Source: a bacterium (GTDB taxonomy: Bacteria > Eremiobacterota > Eremiobacteria > Baltobacterales > Baltobacteraceae). From it: a DNA stretch of 9,414 nt. The stretch lies in NCBI GenBank assembly GCA_021782295.1, contig JAJXVC010000063.1, positions 1 to 9,414 on the forward strand. The letters are read 5' to 3'. Made by a program: the position numbers and the translations under genes. Of this stretch, positions 1-6,128 are shown in pieces. The notes beneath the pieces are model-generated. The model was not told where the DNA came from, made no database searches, and saw only the letters and a program-made list of their open reading frames with translations. Position 1 is the stretch's first letter; every line of letters begins with the position of its first letter.

Positions 1-575
1 CCCCCACCCCGGGGGGTGGAAGTGCCGCCTGCCTCGTGGCCGGCCTCGGCGCCGCCCTCGTCGCCATGGTCGCCCGCATCTGCATCGACGGGAAGGATTT
101 CGCGCCCTGGCGCGACTGGTTCGCCGAAAGGATCGAGACTGCGGAGCGCCTGCGCGCCGCGCTCGCCGATGCCCGCGTTCGCGACGAAGCGGCCTACGCC
201 GCGGTCGTCGAGGCGATGGCGCTGCCCAAGGGCAGCCCGGAGGAGGCCCGCGAGCGGACCGCCCGCCTCCAGGGCGCGCTGGCGCATGCCGCGAGCGAGC
301 CCTTGCGCGCCGCCGAGCTCGCGCTGCGCACGCTCGACGAGGCTCGCCTGCTGCTCGAACATCCTAACCCCCACCTGCTCAGCGATGTCGGCTGCGCGGG
401 CGAGTTCGCCGCCGCCGGCCTTGCCGCGGCCGCCTATAACGTCCGCGTCAACCACCGCTATCTTCGCGACGAGTTGCTCGTGGCCAGACAGCGGGCGGCG
501 CTAGAGCGTCTCGAAGTGCGCGCGCGCGACGGGATCGTTACCCTGCGCGCGGAGATCGCCGAGCGCGGGCGCTAG
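1..575 (+). CDS. Formiminotetrahydrofolate cyclodeaminase-family protein (5' truncated by window)
   Basis: This family (FTCD C-terminal domain, FchA-like) converts 5-formimino-tetrahydrofolate to 5,10-methenyl-tetrahydrofolate plus ammonia in cytoplasmic one-carbon metabolism. The reading frame is open from base 3. It begins with TPGGGSAACLVAGLGAALVA and MVAR, the glycine/alanine-rich opening motif of the family, so the true start lies just upstream. A second signature, HPNPHLLSDVG followed by an alanine-rich helix and YNVRVN, matches the conserved SD...A..NV.vN segment. About 190 residues are visible of a usual 200 or so, so little is missing. The stop TAG at 573-575 lies 11 bases from the stop of the convergent PHP gene. 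Sampled stretches run near 75% GC against 52-60% in later genes, so it may have a different history. The family call is secure. The exact substrate is inferred. Confidence 0.85.
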   Translation, partial: PTPGGGSAACLVAGLGAALVAMVARICIDGKDFAPWRDWFAERIETAERLRAALADARVRDEAAYAAVVEAMALPKGSPEEARERTARLQGALAHAASEPLRAAELALRTLDEARLLLEHPNPHLLSDVGCAGEFAAAGLAAAAYNVRVNHRYLRDELLVARQRAALERLEVRARDGIVTLRAEIAERGR

Positions 576-586
576 CCGAACGGCTG

Positions 587-1399
587 TTACGCGAGACCGA
601 CGCGCGCGAGGAACGGGGCGAGCGCGGAGGCCTCGACCTCCATGCCGACGCCGCGCGTGTGATAGCGGATATCGTGAAAATCCGCGCCGGCGGTGGCGAG
701 CAGTCCGTATTCGCGCGCTTTGCGCTCGTAGAGCGCGACATCGTTCGCGTCGTGCAGCGGATAGTAGATTTCGAGCCCATCGAACTCGCCCGCCGAGCAA
801 AGGTCGTCGACGATCGCTCCATCGGCGATCCGTCCGGGGTGTGCGAGTACCGCGATGCCGCCGGCGGCGCGAATCGCCGCGCTCGCGCGTTGCGGCGTGA
901 CGAAGCTCGAAGGCACGAAGCCCGGCCGCCCACGGCGCAGCAGTCCGCGAAATGCCGCTTCGATATCGCTGGAGATGCCGTTGGCGACGAGCGCGCGTGC
1001 GACGTGCGGCCGCCCGAGCACCTTCGAACCCTGCGCGTGCCGTTCGACGTCGGCCATCGTGATCGAATAGCCGCCGGCTTGGAGTTGCTCCACCATGCGT
1101 TGCGCGCGCGTCAATCGGTGCTCGCGATTCTCCAGCAGAAACGCTGAAAAATCCGCATCTTCGCAACGGAGCCCATAGCCGAGTACGTGCACTTCGGAGT
1201 TGCGATAGTAGGTATTGATCTCGGTACCGACCACGACGCGCGCGCCGGCGTGCGGCGCAAAGCGCCCGTACGCCGCGAGCGTATCGTGATCGGTAATCGA
1301 ATACGCCTCGACGGCGCGCTCCGCCATCATATCGGCGAGTGCTTGGGGTTCGAGGCTTCCGTCGCTACAAAGAGTGTGGGAGTGAAAGTCGACGATCAC
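587..1399 (-). CDS. PHP-domain metal-dependent phosphoesterase (TrpH/YciV-like)
   Basis: A 270-aa protein of the polymerase-and-histidinol-phosphatase (PHP) superfamily. Relatives include nucleoside 3',5'-bisphosphate phosphatases and the 5'-3' exoribonuclease RNase AM (YciV/TrpH). All expected metal-site elements are visible: HSHTLCSDG (H6, H8, D13), ITDHDT (D37, H38), GTEI (E60), H71, GRPHVARAL (H132), AHPGR (H187) and AGADFHD (D240, H242). The usual PHP insertion between about residues 95 and 155 is present. The start is GTG at 1399, and its GTGA overlaps the spoVS stop TGA, which indicates translational coupling. It is the last gene of the minus-strand unit. With ymdB alongside, a role in nucleotide or RNA-fragment turnover is plausible, but the substrate is inferred from family membership only. 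Confidence 0.9.
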   Translation of the reverse strand: MIVDFHSHTLCSDGSLEPQALADMMAERAVEAYSITDHDTLAAYGRFAPHAGARVVVGTEINTYYRNSEVHVLGYGLRCEDADFSAFLLENREHRLTRAQRMVEQLQAGGYSITMADVERHAQGSKVLGRPHVARALVANGISSDIEAAFRGLLRRGRPGFVPSSFVTPQRASAAIRAAGGIAVLAHPGRIADGAIVDDLCSAGEFDGLEIYYPLHDANDVALYERKAREYGLLATAGADFHDIRYHTRGVGMEVEASALAPFLARVGLA

Positions 1400-1713
1400 T
1401 CAATCGCGGCTCCGCCGTCGAGCGTGCGGCGTTCGACAGCGATCGATATTCCGGTACGCTCCTCTTCGCCGATAGGAACCGATATAAACGAAGGCGTCCC
1501 AACTAAATCGAGCGACTCGTTCTTGAGATAGGCGCGGGCGATGGCCAGCGCTTTGACGGCCTGGTTGACCGCAGCCGCTCCGACGGCTTGCACTTCAACG
1601 CCATCGCGTTGTCGCAGCGCAGCGGCGATCGCGCCGGCAACTGCATTGGGGTTACTCTTAGCCGAAACTTTGAGGGTGGCCGGGGTGAAGGGTTGGATGG
1701 TTTCGCCGATCAT
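1396..1713 (-). CDS. spoVS: Stage V sporulation protein S family (SpoVS)
   Basis: A 105-residue protein whose core (about residues 14-96) matches the SpoVS family: TLKVSAKSNPNAVAGAIAAA, then VQAVGAAAVNQAVKALAIAR, then GEEERTGISIAVERR. The Bacillus subtilis protein is 86 aa, so this one has roughly 11 extra N-terminal and 9 extra C-terminal residues. SpoVS is a small Alba-like alpha/beta protein thought to bind nucleic acid. It affects septation and spore coat assembly in Bacillus but also occurs in non-sporulating bacteria. The ATG at 1713 overlaps the ymdB TGA (ATGA), and GAGG lies six bases upstream (plus-strand 1720-1723), which fixes this start over the longer open frame extending to 1776. 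Its stop overlaps the next gene's GTG. Its presence does not by itself show that the organism sporulates. Confidence 0.93.
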   Translation of the reverse strand: MIGETIQPFTPATLKVSAKSNPNAVAGAIAAALRQRDGVEVQAVGAAAVNQAVKALAIARAYLKNESLDLVGTPSFISVPIGEEERTGISIAVERRTLDGGAAIE

Positions 1714-2495
1714 GGAATGCCTCGTTGAAAGATGCGTTTGATGGAGATCGCTCGGCCCGAGCGGGTATCGAGGCACAGAACCGCAGCACAGAGCTGTTTG
1801 GTTCCGCTTTTACAGACGGAGAAGCGATCCGAAAAACCCGTCAGAAACCGCGACAGCACCGCTTCGCTCTCCATACCGATGATACCGTCGCTGGGACCGG
1901 TCATCCCGAGATCGCTAATATACGCTGTCCCTCCCGGCAAAATCTCTTCGTCGGCGGTCTGAACGTGCGTGTGCGTCCCATATATTGCAGAAACTTTACC
2001 GTCGACGAACCGAGCGAGGCCCTGTTTTTCCGAAGTTGCTTCGGCGTGAACGTCAACCACGATGCACGGCGTCACCGCGCGCATCTTCTCGATTTCGATT
2101 TCCAGCGCGCGAAACGGATCGTCGACCGGCGGCATAAACGTCCGCCCCATCACGTTGATCACGCCGAGCGTCACTTCGCCGATGCGGAGTGTGCCGGCGC
2201 CGGCTCCCGGAGTTCCGGGCGGATAATTCACCGGCCGAATTACGCGGTCGCTGCGCTCGAGCAACGTTTTTATTTCGCGCTTATCGAACGTGTGGTTTCC
2301 ACCGGTGAGAAAATCGACGCCGCTTTCGAAGAGCTCGTCGCAGGTTGCGGCCGTCAAACCGAAACCGGCGGCGATATTTTCACCGTTGGCAATGCAAGCG
2401 TCGATCTCGTATTGATCGCGCAATACCGAAACGTAGCGTTTTACCGCATCACGCCCCGGCGACCCGACGATATCCCCGATAACGAGGACGTTCAA
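1710..2495 (-). CDS. ymdB: YmdB-family metallophosphoesterase / cyclic nucleotide phosphodiesterase
   Basis: A 261-aa protein, the normal family length (TIGR00282 type). Bacillus YmdB is a 2',3'-/3',5'-cyclic nucleotide phosphodiesterase that shapes biofilm and motility decisions. The Deinococcus homologue DR1281 is a di-metal enzyme. The full metal-binding set is present at the family positions: D8 in GDIVGSPGR, E39-N40 in ANGEN, N67-H68 in GGNHTFDKR, H150 in VVDVHAEATSEK, and H175/H177 in YGTHTHVQT. The C-terminal signature DLGMTGPSDGIIGME is intact. The likely start is TTG at 2495, because the protein then opens exactly on the family's MN.L.IGDIVG. No ATG fits and no clear Shine-Dalgarno is seen. 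It begins five bases after the stop of the upstream gene and ends in the ATGA overlap with spoVS. Catalytically competent by inspection. Confidence 0.95.
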   Translation of the reverse strand: MNVLVIGDIVGSPGRDAVKRYVSVLRDQYEIDACIANGENIAAGFGLTAATCDELFESGVDFLTGGNHTFDKREIKTLLERSDRVIRPVNYPPGTPGAGAGTLRIGEVTLGVINVMGRTFMPPVDDPFRALEIEIEKMRAVTPCIVVDVHAEATSEKQGLARFVDGKVSAIYGTHTHVQTADEEILPGGTAYISDLGMTGPSDGIIGMESEAVLSRFLTGFSDRFSVCKSGTKQLCAAVLCLDTRSGRAISIKRIFQRGIP

Positions 2496-2500
2496 ACGAT

Positions 2501-3055
2501 CTAACGGCGAGGCGATGCCTTCCCTTTCCGACGTTGATTGAGAAAATAGACCAACACGCGTTGGCCTTCGCGAAAACCGATCAGTCCACCGGCACGCGAT
2601 GGGTCACGCAGACTTTCAACAGCGTAGAACGCCGCTTCGTCGGCCGCTGCACGATCTTCATCGAGCGCGAGTTCTTCGGCAGGGCGGCTCCGTACGAGTG
2701 CATCGCCGAAGCGCGTATCGAAGAACGCACAGAGCATCTCGAGTTCATCTTTACTAAACGTGCCGCCGTCGCGCACGACCGTTACAAACGATGTCGCGCG
2801 ATCGGTTTCGCAGCGCACGTGCAGATCGACCGCTTCTTCGCGCGAGAGTTCGAGAAAGCAAGCGCAGTGATCGGAGATCGCTTCAGCAAGGGCTGCTTGG
2901 TTGGATTTTTCCATCCGACCGCGAACCGCAAAGCCCAATTCGAGCGTTCCGTCATTGGAATGCGCTCGAAGCGATGCGAGCTCGGGAAAACGCTCGAGGA
3001 TCGCGCAGATATAATTGACGCTCTCGGCTTGTGGGGGAAACGGACGAATCGGCAT
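2501..3055 (-). CDS. Hypothetical protein, first gene of the ymdB-spoVS-PHP unit
   Basis: A 184-residue protein that I do not recognise. It has no signal peptide or membrane segment and looks cytoplasmic. The N-terminal half (about 10-100) alternates short helices and strands, with a loose cluster of His/Cys residues (SDHCACFLEL near 61-70, RCETD near 81-85). The middle is acidic (about 126-142), and the end is a glycine-rich strand pair (GGLIGFREGQRVLVYF) followed by a strongly basic tail (NQRRKGKASPRR), which could contact nucleic acid. The ATG at 3055 is chosen because the open frame extending to 3286 would run deep into the opposite-strand cytochrome gene. The gene sits where rny (RNase Y) often precedes ymdB, but no KH or HD motif is present, so it is not RNase Y. 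The five-base gap to ymdB and the matching codon style argue that it is real and co-transcribed. Confidence 0.7.
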   Translation of the reverse strand: MPIRPFPPQAESVNYICAILERFPELASLRAHSNDGTLELGFAVRGRMEKSNQAALAEAISDHCACFLELSREEAVDLHVRCETDRATSFVTVVRDGGTFSKDELEMLCAFFDTRFGDALVRSRPAEELALDEDRAAADEAAFYAVESLRDPSRAGGLIGFREGQRVLVYFLNQRRKGKASPRR

Positions 3056-4919
3056 GGATGACACTCTGGATTTGACGATGGGGGGCCGCCTAGGTACGAC
3101 ACGCCCAGCCCCCTTACCCTTGAAAAAGGGGCTTTCGAGCCGCCTTTTTCTGCTTTTGACGCTTGTTGGCTCGCTTGTCCTCCTCTCCCAGGGAAGGGCC
3201 GAGGCGATCCCGGCCTTCGCCAACGGCCAGGGGCTCTCGTGTACCGCTTGCCACACGACCTTTCCGGGCATGACCCCCTTCGGCATGATGACGATGATGT
3301 CGAACTTCCAAAATCTCGATTACCGCAAGCAGCGGCAAGCATTTCCGCTCGCCCTACGCCTGCAAGTCGAGACGCTGCTCGCCAATAAATCGCATCGCGC
3401 TTCAACGGTCGCGCAGACGCTCTCGCTCTTAGGCGGCGGCTTCATCGGCCCGCATCTGACATGGTATGGCGAGCAACCGATCGTCGACACGGGTTTCCCC
3501 GGAGTGACCGAGCAGATGTGGCTTTCGTGGAACGATCTCTTTCACGGCAGCAACTCGATTCAAGTCGGGAAGTTTCACACACCCTTTCCGTTTATGCCGG
3601 CGCACGGCTGGACGCTCGGTAATTATCTGCTCGCAACGCAGACGAGCGGACAGAACACCTTCAACCCCAACGATGCACGTTGGGGCACCGCGTTCAGCGG
3701 CATGACGAAGAATTGGATGTACAACGTCTCGTGGCTCACCAATAGCGGGCCGGTCAGCGACGCACTCGATTACAATCCGCAGGCAGGGCCGCGCACGCTC
3801 GACTTCAACCTCACCTACGGCGGCATGGTGCGGCCGTGGGCGCTCGGTGCGGTCGCCATGAAAGGAACCGCGCCGCTCTTCGCTTCCGGCGGCGCCTACG
3901 TCGCCGGCGATGCATTCACCAGGCAGGGGCTCTACTACAGTTATCAGACGCGTCGCTGGTTCGTGCAGACGATGTACTACGTCGGCCGCGATGCACGCCC
4001 CGATCTCAACGTCGGTTCGACGCCCTTTCACGGCGCGATGCTCGAGATCGAACGCGATTTTGGTTGGCGCAATCACGTGCTCGTTCGCTACGATGTCGCA
4101 TCGAGTGACACCCTGAATCGACAGTACATCTTCGACGACGCGTACAATTTTCTCCCGAATCTGAAAGTGACCGGCGAACTCGCGATGCAGCCCGGCACCC
4201 AACCCTCGATCGCCTTTGCCTTCGATTGGGCCGGGCCGTTCCAACAGGGGAAACGCTACCTTTGGAAGCCTCCGATCGGCGCGCGCCTCGTTGCCGCGCA
4301 TCCCGCTGAGAACGTCGGCATGTCCGGAATGTCCGGCATGTCCGGAATGTCGGGGATGTCCGGCATGTCGGGGATGTCCGGGATGAAGGGCATGTCCGGG
4401 ATGGCAGAGATCGCCGCGGGCAAACGCCTCGTCGCTGCCAACGGCTGTACCGAATGCCACGGCGCGACCTTCGGCGGCGGGGTAGGCCCGGCGCTCGTGG
4501 GTATCGAGCATCGCCTTCAACCTGCGCAGATCGCCGATTTCATCGCGCATCCGCGCGCACCGATGCCGAATTTCGGTTTCACGAACACGCAGATCACCTC
4601 GATCGTCGCGTATCTCTCGAGTCTCGACGCGAGCACGGGCATGCTGCCGATCATCACCACGACACCCGTCGCGGGGCAAGATGCCGTCGTCGTCTCGGTT
4701 CGTTTTCCAATGATGATTCCGAAAACGGCGAGCATCGCCACCTCGATGTCGATGGGCGGCGGTGCGGTCCATGGTTTGACGGTCGCCCTCCACAAAACGA
4801 ACGACCCGCACGTCTGGACGGCGCGGATCAACTTCGATATGGCGGGGCCGTGGACGCTGCGGTTGGATTATGACGGCAAGCACCTTACCAAGACGGTCGA
4901 GATTGGAGATTCACCATAG
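3054..4919 (+). CDS. Multi-domain diheme c-type cytochrome: Cyc2-like heme/barrel, Met-Ser-Gly linker, class-I cytochrome c, Met-containing beta-rich tail
   Basis: 621 residues from ATG 3054. Order: a basic start (LKKGLSSR) and hydrophobic signal peptide ending near SQGRAEA (about 24-51); AIPAFANGQGLSCTACHTTF with heme site C63-H67 and TPFG, the opening typical of Cyc2-like cytochrome-porin fusions; about 92-405 of short amphipathic strands rich in Trp/Tyr and turns, predicted outer-membrane barrel; (MSG)7-MKG-MSG at 423-449; a class-I cytochrome c with heme site C465-H469, VGPALVGIEHR, and PMPNF giving a likely axial Met504; then about 95 residues of beta-rich tail with MSMGGG, resembling a YtkA/FixH-like fold. 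Likely role: electron transfer across or at the outer membrane, possibly with copper binding. ATG 3078 or TTG 3120 are alternative starts that keep the signal peptide; no start has a strong ribosome site. The cytochrome calls are firm, while the barrel and tail fold are inferred. Confidence 0.85.
   Translation: MDDTLDLTMGGRLGTTRPAPLPLKKGLSSRLFLLLTLVGSLVLLSQGRAEAIPAFANGQGLSCTACHTTFPGMTPFGMMTMMSNFQNLDYRKQRQAFPLALRLQVETLLANKSHRASTVAQTLSLLGGGFIGPHLTWYGEQPIVDTGFPGVTEQMWLSWNDLFHGSNSIQVGKFHTPFPFMPAHGWTLGNYLLATQTSGQNTFNPNDARWGTAFSGMTKNWMYNVSWLTNSGPVSDALDYNPQAGPRTLDFNLTYGGMVRPWALGAVAMKGTAPLFASGGAYVAGDAFTRQGLYYSYQTRRWFVQTMYYVGRDARPDLNVGSTPFHGAMLEIERDFGWRNHVLVRYDVASSDTLNRQYIFDDAYNFLPNLKVTGELAMQPGTQPSIAFAFDWAGPFQQGKRYLWKPPIGARLVAAHPAENVGMSGMSGMSGMSGMSGMSGMSGMKGMSGMAEIAAGKRLVAANGCTECHGATFGGGVGPALVGIEHRLQPAQIADFIAHPRAPMPNFGFTNTQITSIVAYLSSLDASTGMLPIITTTPVAGQDAVVVSVRFPMMIPKTASIATSMSMGGGAVHGLTVALHKTNDPHVWTARINFDMAGPWTLRLDYDGKHLTKTVEIGDSP
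3080..3149. repeat. Cluster of overlapping inverted repeats between divergent genes / at start of cytochrome gene
   Basis: Four short stems overlap here and several exclude one another: GGGGGC (3081-3086) with GCCCCC (3108-3113); AGCCCC (3107-3112) with GGGGCT (3128-3133); CCCTT-GAAA-AAGGG (3117-3130), which closes a GNRA-type tetraloop; and AAAAAGGGGC (3123-3132) with GCCgCCTTTTT (3139-3149), with one bulged G. The last stem falls inside the signal-peptide codons. The cluster could be a dispersed palindromic element, a structured leader or partly chance in GC-rich DNA. Function is not shown. Confidence 0.35.
4320..4400 (+). repeat. Nine-unit 9-bp in-frame tandem repeat encoding Met-Ser-Gly
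   Basis: Nine consecutive units of ATG TCN GGN (the eighth has AAG for Ser), followed by one more ATG. Third positions vary (TCC or TCG; GGA, GGC or GGG), so the unit is conserved at protein level while the DNA copies have diverged. It encodes (MSG)7-MKG-MSG, a flexible chain with a Met every third residue, set between the predicted barrel and the second cytochrome domain. Regularly spaced Met residues are typical of Cu(I)/Ag(I)-binding segments. Slippage could change the copy number. Confidence 0.95.
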
Positions 4920-5031
4920 ACGCAGCGCTCATCTCGAGGGCGACATCATCGCGCCGGTCATGCCGGTCGAGAAGGACCATCTTCCGATTCCTTCAGACGG
5001 CGCGATGACGGAGGTACGCTTCGGCGACTAG
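4903..5031 (+). CDS. Possible small ORF (42 aa) overlapping the cytochrome 3' end
   Basis: TTG at 4903 opens a 42-codon frame in the +1 frame relative to the cytochrome, overlapping its last 17 bases and ending in TAG at 5029-5031, 20 bases before hldD. An internal ATG at 4960 would give 23 residues. The peptide is acidic toward its end (GDIIAPVMPVEKDHLPIP, then TEVRFGD) and has no signal or membrane segment. No good ribosome site is seen, and the length could be chance in GC-rich DNA. The alternative is that 4920-5051 is a 132-base untranslated spacer. I recognise no family. Confidence 0.2.
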   Translation: MEIHHRRSAHLEGDIIAPVMPVEKDHLPIPSDGAMTEVRFGD

Positions 5032-5051
5032 GGAACCGAAAGGCTTCGGCT

Positions 5052-6083
5052 ATGCACGACCTTCATAACGGGCGAATTCTTCTCACGGGCGGCGCGGGGC
5101 TCATCGGCAGCACCGTGCTGTGGGCGCTGAATCGCCGTGGGATCGACGACGTGCTCGTCGTCGATCGGCTCGACCAAAGCGAAAAGTGGAAGCACTTCGT
5201 ACCGCTGCGCTTCGCCGATTACCTCGATGCCGACAATCTCAGCGAATCGATCGAGTTCGAACCCGATGCGCTTGGGCCGATCGCGACCGTGATCCATCTC
5301 GGCGCTTGCTCCTCGACGACCGAGTGCGATGCCGATTTTCTCATGCGCAACAACTACGAGTATACGAAGCGCCTCGCCCGTTGGGCGCTCGAGCGCGACA
5401 TCCGTTTCGTCTATGCGTCATCCGCGGCGACCTACGGCGGGCTGGAAGAGATGCTCGACGATGAAGCGCCGTTGCAGAGTTTGCGCCCGATGAACGCCTA
5501 TGCCTATTCGAAGCATCTCTTCGATTGCTACGCACAGCGAGAGGGATGGCTCGACCGCATCTGCGGAATCAAATATTTCAATATCTTCGGACCAAACGAA
5601 GATCATAAAGGCGAGATGCGCAGCGTTGTCGCGAAGGCCTTCGAACAGATTCAGCAGAGCGGCGTTATTCGGCTTTTCAAAAGCGAGCGCCCGGAATTCG
5701 CCGACGGCGAGCAGCGGCGCGATTTTCTCTATGTGAAGGATGCCGTCGAGATGACGCTTCACCTCGCCGAGAGCGGGAGCATGGGACTCGTCAATATCGG
5801 TGCCGGTAAAGCGCAGACCTGGATCGACCTCGTCCGCCCGATCTTCGCCGCGATGGGGTTACCCGAGCGCATCGAGTTCGTTGCGATGCCCGAACATCTT
5901 CGCGCGAAATACCAGTATTTCACCTGTGCGCGCATCGATCGCTTACGTGCCTCCGGATATCGCGCGGAGATTCCTCCGCTCGCCGCTGCCGTCGGCGATT
6001 ACGTACGGAACTACCTTCTACCAGGGCGCGTTCTCGAACCGAACGATGCGCCGTACACCCGTACCGCGACACCGGTCGCATAA
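5052..6083 (+). CDS. hldD: ADP-L-glycero-D-manno-heptose 6-epimerase
   Basis: A 343-aa NAD(P)-dependent extended short-chain dehydrogenase that epimerises ADP-D-glycero-D-manno-heptose to the L,D form, the last step of heptose donor synthesis for the LPS inner core. The Rossmann motif TGGAGLIGS lies at 12-20, followed by DVLVVDRLDQSEKWKHFVPL, the HldD-type replacement of the usual acidic loop. IHLGACSSTTE (about 81-91) and the catalytic pair Y150-x3-K154 in NAYAYSK follow, with YASSAATYG supplying the Ser/Thr. KYFNIFGPNEDHKGEMRSV is diagnostic for HldD rather than GalE. ATG 5052 has GAAAGG (5038-5043) eight bases upstream. No other heptose gene is in the window, so it is detached from the usual hldE/waa cluster. 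It is the best evidence here for an LPS-bearing outer membrane. Confidence 0.93.
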   Translation: MHDLHNGRILLTGGAGLIGSTVLWALNRRGIDDVLVVDRLDQSEKWKHFVPLRFADYLDADNLSESIEFEPDALGPIATVIHLGACSSTTECDADFLMRNNYEYTKRLARWALERDIRFVYASSAATYGGLEEMLDDEAPLQSLRPMNAYAYSKHLFDCYAQREGWLDRICGIKYFNIFGPNEDHKGEMRSVVAKAFEQIQQSGVIRLFKSERPEFADGEQRRDFLYVKDAVEMTLHLAESGSMGLVNIGAGKAQTWIDLVRPIFAAMGLPERIEFVAMPEHLRAKYQYFTCARIDRLRASGYRAEIPPLAAAVGDYVRNYLLPGRVLEPNDAPYTRTATPVA

Positions 6084-6128
6084 TCTCTTTCATCACCCCT
6101 ATCTTCAAGAGAGCACGAGGATCCGACA

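Noticed and set aside
574..585. AGCCGAACGGCT palindrome between convergent stops as a terminator
   Set aside because: The stem is only four or five pairs with a very small loop and no T tract on either strand.
1725..2504. 259-codon open frame on the plus strand
   Set aside because: It mirrors ymdB, which has all its metal-binding residues at family positions; the plus frame shows no domain.
3015..3053. TTG start giving a 13-residue longer cytochrome
   Set aside because: It would overlap the coding region of the minus-strand gene and adds nothing to the signal peptide.
3123..3149. Hairpin with A and T tracts as an intrinsic terminator
   Set aside because: It lies within the signal-peptide codons, no gene ends just before it on either strand, and the stem needs a bulge.
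4320..4400. CRISPR-like or non-coding tandem array
   Set aside because: The unit is 9 bp with no spacers and is fully in frame, encoding Met-Ser-Gly.
3429..4883. 484-codon open frame on the minus strand
   Set aside because: It lies antisense to the cytochrome, is rich in Arg/His from mirrored GC-rich codons, and contains a run of mirrored MSG repeats; no family features.
6084..6112. TCTCTT/AAGAGA inverted repeat before the His-rich protein gene
   Set aside because: Six pairs with a 17-base loop, low GC and no T tract; likely chance.
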